Assembly (NCBI RefSeq): GCF_021533835.1
Contig: NZ_JAKFYQ010000001.1
Span: 1,990,427 to 2,054,426, forward strand
Direction of reading: 5' to 3'
Source: Synechococcus sp. Nb3U1
Lineage (GTDB): Bacteria; Cyanobacteriota; Cyanobacteriia; Thermostichales; Thermostichaceae
Length of the DNA: 64,000 nucleotides
Both the position numbers and the translations under genes were made by a program. Below, piece after piece: positions 54,244-63,297 of the stretch; position 1 is the first letter of the stretch, and each line of letters opens with the position of its first letter. Under the pieces are notes generated by a model. It made no database searches. It saw only the letters and a list, made by a program, of their open reading frames with translations, and was not told where the DNA came from.

Positions 54244-54728
54244 TCGTTGTCAGCGATACCTCTGCCCTTTCCAATCTTGCCCTTGTCGGTCACCTCTGGT
54301 TGCTAGAAGCCCTCTACCAAAACGTTATTATTCCGGACGTTGTTGCTAGCGAACTCGCAGCCGCCAGCAATCCCACCATTCCAGCCATTCTTCAACTGAA
54401 CTGGATTCAAGCTCAACTCCTCACCAACTCCGAACTTGCCGACCAGCTTCAACAAGAACGGGGACTCGATGCCGGAGAAGCCAATGCTATTGCGTTGGCA
54501 TTTGAGCTACAAGCCGATGATTTGCTCATTGATGAACGCTTGGGACGACAAGAAGCTATTCGGCTTGGGCTGTCTATCATTGGTATCCTGGGTGTTCTGC
54601 TCGTAGCTAAACAAAGAAGCCTCATCCCTCAAGTTCAACCCGTTATGGATGCCTTGATTAACCAAGCCGGTTTTCGCGTCAGCCCTCAGCTATATCAGCG
54701 TATCTTAGCCTTTGCCCAAGAGCTTTAA
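54240..54728 (+). CDS. PIN-domain toxin, DUF3368 type
   Basis: The 162-residue product is a PIN-fold RNase candidate of the DUF3368 family: IVVSDTSALSNLALVGHLWLLEALY (catalytic Asp), NVIIPDVVASEL (Glu), GLDAGEANAIALAFE (Glu) and DDLLIDERLGRQEAIRLGLSIIGILGVLLVAK (Asp). Such toxins cleave RNA when free of the antitoxin. It is translationally coupled to the UPF0175 antitoxin. The downstream gap to the AmpG-like gene (54729-55000) has no recognisable feature. Confidence 0.92.
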   Translation: MIVVSDTSALSNLALVGHLWLLEALYQNVIIPDVVASELAAASNPTIPAILQLNWIQAQLLTNSELADQLQQERGLDAGEANAIALAFELQADDLLIDERLGRQEAIRLGLSIIGILGVLLVAKQRSLIPQVQPVMDALINQAGFRVSPQLYQRILAFAQEL

Positions 54729-55000
54729 TATTAGTAAAGGATAAGCCGAGATGGTCTGTGGAGAAAGCCAGCTAACACTGCGTGGCAGCGGACGGTCGAG
54801 AACTACTGGTGTTGAGTTCAAGGTTATCTGACGCCGCTGCACTTCACCGTTATGTTGCCAACCTCGGTGAAGAACTGGTTTGAGAGGGAGCAGATCCCTT
54901 TAGGGCCAGTCGTGGAGAATCCCGATGCTCTGACAAGTCACTGCACCTGACCTTGTGATAGGTTTTCCCTCGCGTTGAGGAGCCCAGGTGACGTTATTCC

Positions 55001-56404
55001 CTAGAACTCCCCAGGCTCTGCCGGTGGTTCTCTGCTCTCGGTAACCAGGGCTGGAGTTGCCAAAGGGATCCCGGTGGAAGGCCCGATCCAGAGCAGAAAC
55101 ATCATGGCTGGAAGAGCCGTGAACGCGGTGATCAAATAAAACATCGGCCAATTCACCGCAGCAGCCAAATAACCGGATACAGCTCCTGCCAAAGTTCCCC
55201 CGACGGCAAACACGCTGGTGAGCAAGGCATACTGAGTGGCGCTAAATTGTCGATCACACAGACTCATCAAAAAAGCCAAAAAGGCCGCAGTGCCCATCCC
55301 CCCGGCCATATTGTCAAAAATCGTTGCCCCTACCAGCAGCGGGTAATTTTGTCCCACTAACCCGATCGCCCCTAGGCCCAAATTGCCGATCCCTTGCAAG
55401 ACCGCAAAGATAAACAGACAGCGATAGGTGCCGATGCGGCTCACCAACTCTCCCCCCACAAAAGCCCCCGCCAAGGTGGCAAACAAGCCAACCCAACTGC
55501 GAATAATGCCCAGGTCGCTGGTGCTAAACCCCGTTTGCAACAAAAAAGTCGGGGTCATTTGTCCCGCCAGACTATCCGGCAGCTTAAAGCAAACCACAAA
55601 CAGCAGGATCACCAGAGCGAGGCGATGTTGCCAAAAGGATTGAAACGGCTCGAGGATGGCAGCTCGCAAAGAGGTGGGTTTCAGGGCGCTATTCTCCGGT
55701 TCCGGAGCCAGAAAAGAGGTGACCACCCCGATCGACATCAGCAGCGCCATAATGCCGTACACCTGCCACCAGGGCAGATAGTCCGCTAGGATCAACCCCA
55801 CTCCACTGCTCACTAGCAAAGCCATGCGGTAGCCAAACACAAAAATGGCCACCCCTGCTCCCATCTCCCGCTCTTCCAACACATCAGTACGGTAGGCATC
55901 CACGGCAATATCCTGGGAAGCCCCAAAGAAAGCCACCAAAAGCCCCACCCCAAAAATTGGGCGGGTCAGTACTGTAACACCAGGCCAAGTTTGGGCTAGC
56001 TCCTCTAAACCCAATCCCTCTAGCCAGGTTTGAGTGGGATCTTGAAAACCCAACAAACCCAAACTAAGGAGCAACAGCACTTGTGTAAGAGCCATCCACC
56101 CCCGCCGCCGACTGCCCCGCAGGGATCCCGGTGCGGGCAGCAAAAACCGATCCAAAAAGGGGGACCACAGGAACTTAAAGGAATAGGGCAAATTGAGCAG
56201 GTTAAACAAACCAATGGCGATAGTAGTCAAGCCCGCTTGGGTGAGCCAGGCATTCAAGGTGGTGTTGATCAACAACAACGGCAACCCTGAAGAAAAGCCC
56301 AACAGCAGCAATATGCCCATTTTGGGGCTACCGTATACTCCGAATGCCCGCCTTAGGCCGTTTGCCTCAGCCCCTGTCATCTTGACTCCTCCCCACAACC
56401 GCAT
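55001..56404 (-). CDS. AmpG-like MFS permease
   Basis: The protein is 459 residues from the ATG at 56380 (MTGAEANGLRRAFGVYGSPKM), or 467 from 56404. It shows 12 expected membrane helices with the AmpG pattern: KMGILLLLGFSSGLPLLLINTTLNAWLTQAGLTT, NLPYSFKFLWSPFLDRF, FFGASQDIAVDAYRTDVLEE and IFDNMAGGMGTAAFLAFLMSLCDRQFSATQYALLTSVFAVG. AmpG imports muropeptides for cell-wall recycling. In cyanobacteria the substrate is inferred. The protein is in the inner membrane. GGGATCCC sites resume inside this gene. Confidence 0.9.
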   Translation of the reverse strand: MRLWGGVKMTGAEANGLRRAFGVYGSPKMGILLLLGFSSGLPLLLINTTLNAWLTQAGLTTIAIGLFNLLNLPYSFKFLWSPFLDRFLLPAPGSLRGSRRRGWMALTQVLLLLSLGLLGFQDPTQTWLEGLGLEELAQTWPGVTVLTRPIFGVGLLVAFFGASQDIAVDAYRTDVLEEREMGAGVAIFVFGYRMALLVSSGVGLILADYLPWWQVYGIMALLMSIGVVTSFLAPEPENSALKPTSLRAAILEPFQSFWQHRLALVILLFVVCFKLPDSLAGQMTPTFLLQTGFSTSDLGIIRSWVGLFATLAGAFVGGELVSRIGTYRCLFIFAVLQGIGNLGLGAIGLVGQNYPLLVGATIFDNMAGGMGTAAFLAFLMSLCDRQFSATQYALLTSVFAVGGTLAGAVSGYLAAAVNWPMFYLITAFTALPAMMFLLWIGPSTGIPLATPALVTESREPPAEPGEF

Positions 56405-56505
56405 CCACTCTAGGGGATCCCTATGGATCCACGATCTTGCCAGTCACTTTAACAGGTTCCTTCCCTCGGAACCTGCTCCAACAGTGCTGGAGATGGGGAA
56501 AGCCT

Positions 56506-56763
56506 CTAGAGGCTGCTGCGAATCACAAACGAGTAGTTACTGCCTGGCTCCAACAAATAGTCCGATTTTTCTAGAAAGCGGCTCAAGGGCTCTCGAATCA
56601 GGGCCCGGCCCACAGAAGGTTCGACCTTGAGCTCCCCGGCTCGAAAACACCAGCAAAAGTGCCAAACCCAACCATTGGCATTCACTTCTCCCTCGATAGC
56701 ACCCTCCTGCCAGGAGTAACGGGTAATTTGTACATGGGCAGTGGTTTGGGGCAATCGACTCAT
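56506..56763 (-). CDS. DUF3146 family protein
   Basis: From ATG 56763 the product is 85 residues: MSRLPQTTAHVQITRYSWQE, then GEVNANGWVWHFCWCFRAGELKVEPSVGRALIREPLSRFLEKSDYLLEPGSNYSFVIRSSL. The pattern of alternating strands ending EPGxxYSFxIR matches DUF3146, a small cyanobacterium-restricted family. The longer frame to 56826 adds sequence without conservation. The function is unknown. It is cytoplasmic and monocistronic. Confidence 0.85.
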   Translation of the reverse strand: MSRLPQTTAHVQITRYSWQEGAIEGEVNANGWVWHFCWCFRAGELKVEPSVGRALIREPLSRFLEKSDYLLEPGSNYSFVIRSSL

Positions 56764-56956
56764 GGAAACTCTCCGGATCGGATCCCTTCCGGTGCCACAA
56801 GACTCACAACCGGAGTCTGAGAACAACCCATCCTAGGAACCGGCTCAGGTCAAGGGCCTGAACGGTCTAGATTCTTTTGAGAATGCTAGCAACAACCCCC
56901 CCAGAGAGGGGGGCTGCTTTGTCAAAATCATCCTGCTGGGAATGAGGAGCGTCAAT

Positions 56957-57298
56957 TTATCGAGCAGCCGTAGCAAGAGTCTTGGAGGCTTTTCGTTCAG
57001 GCTTCTCAGCTGCAACCTCGGCTAGTAAGGCTCGCAAGCTGGGGAAAAGGAAATGATTTTCCTCGACATACTGAGCCCCGAACAGTCCCTTCTCCGCCCA
57101 AAAAAATCGATCAATGGTATGCTCGTTTCGCCGAACCAGGATGAGTGCTGGTGGCTGGATAGACTGATCCTGAATATATTTCCGGGCAGCGGTTACCGAC
57201 TTCTCCTCACCACTATCCAAATTAAATTGAGGAATATGATCTAAAATTTTTCGCCCCTCCAAACGGCGGCGACTCTTACGCTTTCTTCTCCTAACCAA
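56957..57298 (-). CDS. small basic protein, function unknown
   Basis: The 113-residue product starts with a very basic stretch MVRRRKRKSRRRLEGRK, likely nucleic-acid binding, followed by ILDHIPQFNLDSGEEKSVTAARKYIQ, then VRRNEHTIDRFFWAEKGLFGAQYVEENHFLFPSLRALLAEV, a mixed strand-helix segment, and a Lys/Ala tail. No family is recognised. It has good coding composition. Between it and DUF3146 a CCCCCC/GGGGGG inverted repeat (about 56897-56920) may act as a transcription end. Confidence 0.65.
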   Translation of the reverse strand: MVRRRKRKSRRRLEGRKILDHIPQFNLDSGEEKSVTAARKYIQDQSIQPPALILVRRNEHTIDRFFWAEKGLFGAQYVEENHFLFPSLRALLAEVAAEKPERKASKTLATAAR

Positions 57299-57999
57299 TG
57301 TAAGCCTCCTGTAGAAGGATTACTAAACAACCGCACAAAATATATCAGCATTGCTTAAGAAAATCAATAACTTCTACCCCCTTTTTGTTGCCACTTTTTA
57401 CAAAACAACAAACATCTCGACTTTAGATGAAAGAAGGTGGAAATGTGCCTTCGGAGCCTCTGCAGAGCCTTTCGAAAATCGTTCATTAGACGAACAAAAA
57501 CAAGCTGACCCTCACCTGAAAGGAGCGCCGACAAAGGGCTCTGACGAAATCAGGTAAAGATAGCCGGGTGAAGAACCAGTGGCATTAGCACCCTGTGAAG
57601 CAAATCAACTGCCTGTGCAGAAGACCCTCTTCAGACTGAGTTTCTAAGTTAACATTAAAAAAATCGATACTCAACAGAACATATACCTAAACCCAGTCCC
57701 AAATGGGCTGCTGCTAGGTCGGAGCCTGCTAAGTGAATCGTAAAGATTGCAAAAGATTGCAAAAGATTGCAAATGTGGAGCTGCTCAGCCCAAGTGGGGT
57801 AGGGCCACACCCAGGTGCCGCACAGCGATCGGGTAGAGCATCATGACTTTACAACCAACTCCCGATTTCTACAATACGTTTCCAGCACTGCGCTGAACCG
57901 ATTAGACGGGGGACGGACATCTTGCTAGTCTGGCTTCAGGCTTGGCTTGGCCGCTACAGGCCAGGTTTAGCTGTGGAGTTTGGATAGGGAGTTTGGGGT
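57299..57999. other. 701-bp intergenic region with a small iteron-like repeat
   Basis: No credible gene is seen. It contains three tandem copies of a 10-bp unit AAAGATTGC plus one A at 57742-57772 and is AT-richer than its surroundings between 57300 and 57700. It may hold a promoter for the DUF4168 gene, but no clear -35/-10 pair is visible. Confidence 0.5.
57742..57772 (+). repeat. three tandem AAAGATTGC-type units
   Basis: The 10-bp unit occurs three times in a row with the same spacing, so all copies face the same side of the helix. It is 228 bases before the DUF4168 start and could be a protein-binding site or simple slippage. Confidence 0.7.
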
Positions 58000-58503
58000 A
58001 TGAGAAAATTGGCGTTTCTGATGGGTCTGTGGCTCAGCCTGGGATCCCTGCCGGTTTGGGCACAAGAGTCGACCCCGCTGCCTAGCCCGACTGCACCTGC
58101 TTCTCCCGGGGTGCCGCTCCCTGCCGCCACCCCCAGTCCAGCTCAGCCGGGCCCAGGTTCTCCCACGCCCAGTCTGACGGCAGAGCAGGTCACGGATGAC
58201 CAGGTGGAGCAGTTGGTGAACATTTTGCTGGAACTGGATCCCTTGATTCGCCGAGCCAGCACCCAACTGCGGGAAACTCAGGATGAAGATGAATACGAGC
58301 AAATTATGCAGCGCACCGAGGCCCAAGCCAGCCGCATCGTTGAGGAGCAAGGACTGACGGTGCCTCAATATCGCGAACTGATGACCCTGGCCAACGAAAA
58401 CCCCGTTCTCAATCAGCGGATCCGCGTGCGGTTACAGGAAGTGATAGAAGAAGCGGAATCTTCTGGTTCTCCAGAACCGGCCACTCCGGCGCCTACGCCT
58501 TAG
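58000..58503 (+). CDS. DUF4168-like secreted protein
   Basis: The 167-residue protein has a signal peptide MRKLAFLMGLWLSLGSLPVWA-QE, a Pro/Ser/Ala-rich linker (residues 23-58), then a helical domain SLTAEQVTDDQVEQLVNILLELDPLIRRASTQL onward, with IVEEQGLTVPQYRELMTLANENPVLNQRIRVRL, the DUF4168 pattern found in cyanobacteria. It ends with another Pro-rich tail. It is exported, function unknown. Its last 11 bases overlap the 3' end of the convergent histidine kinase gene. Confidence 0.82.
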   Translation: MRKLAFLMGLWLSLGSLPVWAQESTPLPSPTAPASPGVPLPAATPSPAQPGPGSPTPSLTAEQVTDDQVEQLVNILLELDPLIRRASTQLRETQDEDEYEQIMQRTEAQASRIVEEQGLTVPQYRELMTLANENPVLNQRIRVRLQEVIEEAESSGSPEPATPAPTP

Positions 58504-60307
58504 GCTGTGCTAGCTTGCCTTTGCCAGAAATAGAGAGCACCCAAGGTAACCGTAAAGTAAAGCAGGTGTGCTCAGCTTCGCTGCTCAGGTGAATGCTCCC
58601 TTGCAGCAGGTTCATCCGCTTTTGAACGAGGGCCAGCCCTAACCCTGTCCCCCCTTGTCGCCAGGGATCCGGATTGGGCACACGATAAAACTTCTCGAAT
58701 ACCCGCTCTTGCTCTTGTGGGGGGATGGTCACGCCGGTGTTGAGGATCTGGATCTCGAGGTGATCCGGATGGTTATGGACACTCAGGCTGATCAGTTGGT
58801 CAGTCGGGGTAAATTTGTGGGCATTTTGTAGCAATTCCGCCAGCACCGCGCGCAGCACCTCTGGCAAAGTGCAGATGGGGGGTAAATCGGGAGGATACTC
58901 CAGGCTAAAGAGCTGATTGTAGCTACGGGCCACTTCTGCGAATGGATCTGTGATTGGCGGCAACCACTCTTTCAAATCTAGCCAGTGGGGTTGCTGCGAT
59001 CCGATCAACACCTCCAGCCGCTGTAACTCCAGCAAATCCTCCACCAACTTGATTTCCCGCTCACATTCTCTGTTCAAAACATCCAGGTAACGGGCCACCT
59101 TTTCGGGGTCGGGGGGTTTGGCCACCCCGTTGCTGGGCAGTAGCGCCGAGCTGAGCAAACGGATCCCCATTTTGATGCTGGAAAGGGGGGTGCGCAGCTC
59201 GTGGGACACGGTGCTGAGAAAATCGTTTTTGAGGTGATCTAGCCGCTGTAACTCCTGCACCTGTCGGTCCAGTTGGGCGGTGCGGGCCTGTACTTTTTCT
59301 TCCAGAGTGTGGTTGAGCTCCTGAATTTGCTGGAACAGCTCCGCCTGCTGAATAGCAATCGAGAGGTGATCCGCCAAGGTCAAGATCAGATTGTGACTGG
59401 TGGCCAACCAGCCGGAACGGGCGGTTTTCAGTTGTAGGCACAAGCTACCCCAAAGGGTAGGGGGGGCGGATAAGGACTCCGTCCCGCTGACGCGACCGGA
59501 GCTTCCGCTGCCACCGTAGAGAGGTGCCAACAGCCAGCTACCGGGATAGGCTTTGGCCATAGAGGGGATGCAGATCCAGTCTTTAGCCTGGCTGACGGTT
59601 TCAAGGGTCACTACTTTCCCCTGCTTCAGGAGCTGCGCCATCCGGTTGTCAGAATCGGGAATCGAGCAGCCCAAGTAGCCATCTGCTTGGGTTTGATATT
59701 CGGAGATGACGCACCACTCTTGTTGCTGCGGTTGATAGCGGCTAATGCTGACCCGATCTGCCTCCAGCAAGTGACAAATTTCCCGAGTGGCCACCGAAAA
59801 GATTTTATCCAACTCCAATGAGGTGCGAATGGCTCGGATAACACGGTTCAGAGCCTGTTCACGAGCCGCTTGCTGGCGCACATTGAGTAGGTTTTGGCGG
59901 GCCTTGAGCAGGTGGTGAATTCGTTGTCGCATCACCGGCCAGTGGATGGGTTTGGTGATGTAGTCGCTTGCCCCAGCGGCAAAAGCTTTGTCTACAGAAG
60001 CTTGATCCTCCAGGGAAGTGATCATCAAACAGGGTAGATCCGCATCCAACACCTGTAACTTCTGGCAACACTCAAATCCATCCATCCCCGGCATAAGGGC
60101 ATCCAACAGGACGATTTGCGGCTGGCTCTGGGAGTAGAGGACGAGGGCCTGTTCACCTTCTTCTGCTTCCACAACTCGATAGCCTTCGTGAACCAACAAA
60201 TGCATCAAGTACACCCGTGTCGAGGGGTCATCATCCACCAGCAGCACAGTCGGAGATGAAAAGTTCGTCAATCGATCATCAGAGGTGTGGATGGGAGGGG
60301 GCTGCAC
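58493..60307 (-). CDS. response regulator-GAF-histidine kinase hybrid
   Basis: The 604-residue protein has an N-terminal receiver (residues 20-135: TVLLVDDDPSTRVYL, phosphoacceptor Asp in IVLLDALMPGMDG, Lys in SDYITKPIHW), then a GAF domain (about 150-330, LELDKIFSVATREICHLLEADRVSISRY), a coiled coil, and a histidine kinase: HisKA H-box FLSTVSHELRTPLSSIKMG, N-box LLQNAHKFTP and G-box GGTGLGLALVQKRMNLL. The receiver at the front with a kinase behind suggests it is a downstream member of a phosphorelay. There are no membrane segments, so it is cytoplasmic. The signal is unknown and no partner gene adjoins. Confidence 0.95.
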   Translation of the reverse strand: MQPPPIHTSDDRLTNFSSPTVLLVDDDPSTRVYLMHLLVHEGYRVVEAEEGEQALVLYSQSQPQIVLLDALMPGMDGFECCQKLQVLDADLPCLMITSLEDQASVDKAFAAGASDYITKPIHWPVMRQRIHHLLKARQNLLNVRQQAAREQALNRVIRAIRTSLELDKIFSVATREICHLLEADRVSISRYQPQQQEWCVISEYQTQADGYLGCSIPDSDNRMAQLLKQGKVVTLETVSQAKDWICIPSMAKAYPGSWLLAPLYGGSGSSGRVSGTESLSAPPTLWGSLCLQLKTARSGWLATSHNLILTLADHLSIAIQQAELFQQIQELNHTLEEKVQARTAQLDRQVQELQRLDHLKNDFLSTVSHELRTPLSSIKMGIRLLSSALLPSNGVAKPPDPEKVARYLDVLNRECEREIKLVEDLLELQRLEVLIGSQQPHWLDLKEWLPPITDPFAEVARSYNQLFSLEYPPDLPPICTLPEVLRAVLAELLQNAHKFTPTDQLISLSVHNHPDHLEIQILNTGVTIPPQEQERVFEKFYRVPNPDPWRQGGTGLGLALVQKRMNLLQGSIHLSSEAEHTCFTLRLPWVLSISGKGKLAQPKA

Positions 60308-60536
60308 CTGGGGTAACTCTATATCGCTGGTCGATTACTATCAGAACCCTAACAGCAACTGATCTAATTATTGTCTAGCTTAAAAGAGCTTTGAAGCATC
60401 TGGTATCAGCAAAAACCCAGATTGTCATAGGAGGTTTTACGCATCTTTGAGGAGGGATCCCTTTGGTAGGAAGCCTTTGATCAACCTGAGCCTGACTCAC
60501 TTTCCGTTAGGATCCATAACGGTGTGAGGAGATGTT

Positions 60537-62087
60537 ATGGCTACCTTTGAAGACGTTGTCCCACCCCTAGACGGGATCCCGGAGCAGGGAGTTGGATTGG
60601 AGTCAACCGTGGTGATTGGGGCGGGGCCTGCTGGGTTGAGTGCCGCTTATGAGTTAAATCGCAAGGGGTGGCCAGTGACAGTTTTGGAAGCAGATCCGGT
60701 GCAGGTGGGGGGTCTATCCCGCACGGTCATCTACCAGGGGTATCGATTTGATATTGGCGGGCACCGCTTTTTTTCCAAATCTGCCGAGATCGAGGCATTG
60801 TGGACAGAGATTCTTGGCTCGGAGATGCAGGTTTGTCAGCGGCTGTCTCGTATTCTTTACCAGGGTGTTTTCTTTGATTATCCGATTCGCCCTTTCGATG
60901 TCTTCAGCAAATTGGGGCCGGTATTCACCACCCTTTGTCTGCTCAGCTATCTAAAGGCGCGGCTATTGCCAAGATCTAAGCCAGTTTCTTTTGAAGATTG
61001 GGTGATCGATCAATTTGGGGAACGGCTGTACCGCACGTTTTTTAAGACCTATACCGAGAAGGTTTGGGGGATCCCTTGTAGCCAGATCAGCGCCGATTGG
61101 GCAGCCCAACGGATCAAGGGATTATCGATGGCCTCTTTAATCCGCAAAACTCTGTTCCCCGGCGGGGAGGGGGTGATTAAAACCTTGATCGACCGCTTTC
61201 GTTATCCCCGTTTGGGGCCGGGGCAGATGTGGGAGCGCATTCAAACCCTGTTGGCCGAGGCAGGGCAGCCGGTGCAATTGGATCGCAAGGTCACGGAAAT
61301 TGATTGGGATAAGGGCGGGATCTATAGGGTACAGGCGCGCTCCCGACGAGGGGAGATCTTTGGGGTGACGGGGCAGCATTTTATTTCCACCATGCCGTTG
61401 CGCTCTCTGGTGCGGTCTTTGGTGCCAGCAGCTCCGGAGCCGGTGCGAGCGGCTGCCGAACAGCTACGCTACCGAGATTTTTTGACGGTGGTTTTGGTGG
61501 TGGATGTACCCGATTTGTTTCCGGACAATTGGATTTATATTCACGATCCATCGGTGCGGGTGGGGCGCATTCAAAACTTCAAGAACTGGAGTGGCGATAT
61601 GGTGCCCAATGCTGAGGTCACTTGCTTGGGTTTGGAATATTTTTGCTCGGTATCGGATCCCTTTTGGCGGCAAACTCAGGCCGATTTGCTGGTTTTGGCA
61701 GAAACTGAATTGCGTCAGTTGGGTCTACTGAAGAAGGCCAATGTTTTGGATGGCACGGTGATTCGGGCCCCGAAAGCCTATCCGGTTTACGACCACGGCT
61801 ATCAAACCCATATCCAGATCATTCGTGCCTTTTTGGAAGAGGTCTTGCCCAATTTGCAGCTGGCGGGTCGCAATGGCATGCACCGCTACAACAACCAGGA
61901 TCACGCCATGATGACGGGCCTACTGGCTGCTCGCAACATTCTGGTTGGGGAACGGCGCTACGATTTGTGGCGAGTTAACCAGGATGCCGAGTATCTGGAG
62001 GAGGGGGATCCCACCGCAGCACCGATGGGGGGGCGAGCCGTGCCGCAGGCGATGGGTCGATGGGTCAATCGGGTTAGGTCGGGTTAG
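60537..62087 (+). CDS. NAD(P)/FAD-dependent oxidoreductase (UDP-galactopyranose-mutase-like)
   Basis: The 516-residue protein has a front FAD motif VVIGAGPAGLSAAYELNRKG, then VTVLEADPVQVGGLSRTVIYQGYRFDIGGHRFFSKS, which resembles the amine-oxidase/UDP-galactopyranose mutase class. ERLYRTFFKTYTEKVWGIPC and the C-terminal AGRNGMHRYNNQDHAMMTGLLAARNIL are also typical of a cyanobacterial group annotated as FAD-dependent oxidoreductases. The substrate could be a UDP-sugar or polyprenyl compound; I cannot tell. Its last 14 bases overlap the end of convergent lpxB. Confidence 0.88.
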   Translation: MATFEDVVPPLDGIPEQGVGLESTVVIGAGPAGLSAAYELNRKGWPVTVLEADPVQVGGLSRTVIYQGYRFDIGGHRFFSKSAEIEALWTEILGSEMQVCQRLSRILYQGVFFDYPIRPFDVFSKLGPVFTTLCLLSYLKARLLPRSKPVSFEDWVIDQFGERLYRTFFKTYTEKVWGIPCSQISADWAAQRIKGLSMASLIRKTLFPGGEGVIKTLIDRFRYPRLGPGQMWERIQTLLAEAGQPVQLDRKVTEIDWDKGGIYRVQARSRRGEIFGVTGQHFISTMPLRSLVRSLVPAAPEPVRAAAEQLRYRDFLTVVLVVDVPDLFPDNWIYIHDPSVRVGRIQNFKNWSGDMVPNAEVTCLGLEYFCSVSDPFWRQTQADLLVLAETELRQLGLLKKANVLDGTVIRAPKAYPVYDHGYQTHIQIIRAFLEEVLPNLQLAGRNGMHRYNNQDHAMMTGLLAARNILVGERRYDLWRVNQDAEYLEEGDPTAAPMGGRAVPQAMGRWVNRVRSG

Positions 62088-63297
62088 GCCGCTTGGAGCC
62101 CGTTTCGCCATCCAACACCTCTAGGATGGCCTTAGCCGCCCGACGCAGTACCCCAGGCTCTCCGAGAGCCGCTCGCATGGCGGCATAGTCAGCTTGGAGT
62201 TGGGCTTGCCGCTCTGGGTGGGTGAGCAAGGCCAGGGCCAGTTCCAGCACCGTTTCCGGCTGGGCTTGATCCTGGAGCAATTCCGGTACGATGGGGCGCA
62301 TCTGCACCAAGTTGGGGGGAGACATGAAGGGTACGGATACCTTCAGCCAATGGCGGGCGATCCAAAAGGTAATCGGGTTGAGGCGGTAGATGACCACCTG
62401 TGGGATCCCCAAAATGGCGGTTTCCAAATTGACGGTGCCGGATTTGGCCAAAACCAGGTCAGCCGCCGCCAGCGCTAGGTGATGGGCCGGAGAGGGCAAA
62501 GGTGACCCAGAGCCTGGGTCACAAGGCAGAGCTTGGGGATCCAGCAGGGTGAGATCCAACCCGAGGCGGCGGGCAGCCCGAGCGATCGGGGCCGCAAAGC
62601 GAGGCGAGGCCAAGGGCACCCAAAAGCGTACCTGCGGCAGGCGCTCCTGCAACAGGCGGGCGGACTCTAGCAGGATGGGCAGTACCGAGCGAATTTCCTG
62701 TTGGCGGGAGGCCGGCACCAACATCACCACCGTTTCATCGGCAGGGATCCCTAAATGGGCCCTGGCTTCGGCACGGCTGGGCACAGTCGCCAGAATATCC
62801 AGCAGTGGATGACCGACATGCTGAACATTAGCTCCCGCCGCTTGGTAATACTGGGCCTCCTGTGGAAAGATCGCCAACATCAGCTGCATCTGCTGGGCCA
62901 GTTGGTAGGTGATGCGGGTATCCTGCGACCACACCCACTCCTGGGGGGCGATGTAGTAGATGGTCGGGATGCCGCGCCGCTGCAACAGACGGGCAACGCG
63001 ACTATTGACCCCGACATAGTCCACCAGCACCGCTATATCTGGCGGATCTTGGGCCAGAAAGCGACGAATTTTCCATTCCGTCCAGAGGGCCGGGCCAATG
63101 AAGGGGAGGGCTTCCAAAACCCCGATCGAGCTGATCTCGGTGGTGCGGTGCAACAGGTGGGCGCCGGCTGCGGCCATACGCGCTCCCCCGACGGCTGTGA
63201 TGCGCAGGCGCGGACGTTGATGCCGCAATTCATGGATGAGATGGCTGGCCTGCAGATCCCCTGAGACCTCCCCCGTGCAGATGAACAGGTGGCTCAC
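62074..63297 (-). CDS. lpxB: lipid-A-disaccharide synthase
   Basis: LpxB joins UDP-2,3-diacylglucosamine and lipid X to make the lipid A disaccharide. It has the GT19 pattern: HLFICTGEVSGDLQASHLI near the start, ITAVGGARMAAAGAHLLH, GVLEALPFIGPALW, VLVDYVGVNSRVARLLQ, TIYYIAPQEWVWSQDTRITYQLAQQMQLMLAIFPQEAQYY, VGHPLLD, ASRQQEI, and near the end LVLAKSGTVNLETAILGIPQVVIYRLNPITF. At 407 residues it is slightly longer than the E. coli enzyme. The start overlaps the lpxA stop by ATGA, so lpxA-lpxB are coupled. Confidence 0.97.
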   Translation of the reverse strand: MSHLFICTGEVSGDLQASHLIHELRHQRPRLRITAVGGARMAAAGAHLLHRTTEISSIGVLEALPFIGPALWTEWKIRRFLAQDPPDIAVLVDYVGVNSRVARLLQRRGIPTIYYIAPQEWVWSQDTRITYQLAQQMQLMLAIFPQEAQYYQAAGANVQHVGHPLLDILATVPSRAEARAHLGIPADETVVMLVPASRQQEIRSVLPILLESARLLQERLPQVRFWVPLASPRFAAPIARAARRLGLDLTLLDPQALPCDPGSGSPLPSPAHHLALAAADLVLAKSGTVNLETAILGIPQVVIYRLNPITFWIARHWLKVSVPFMSPPNLVQMRPIVPELLQDQAQPETVLELALALLTHPERQAQLQADYAAMRAALGEPGVLRRAAKAILEVLDGETGSKRPNPT

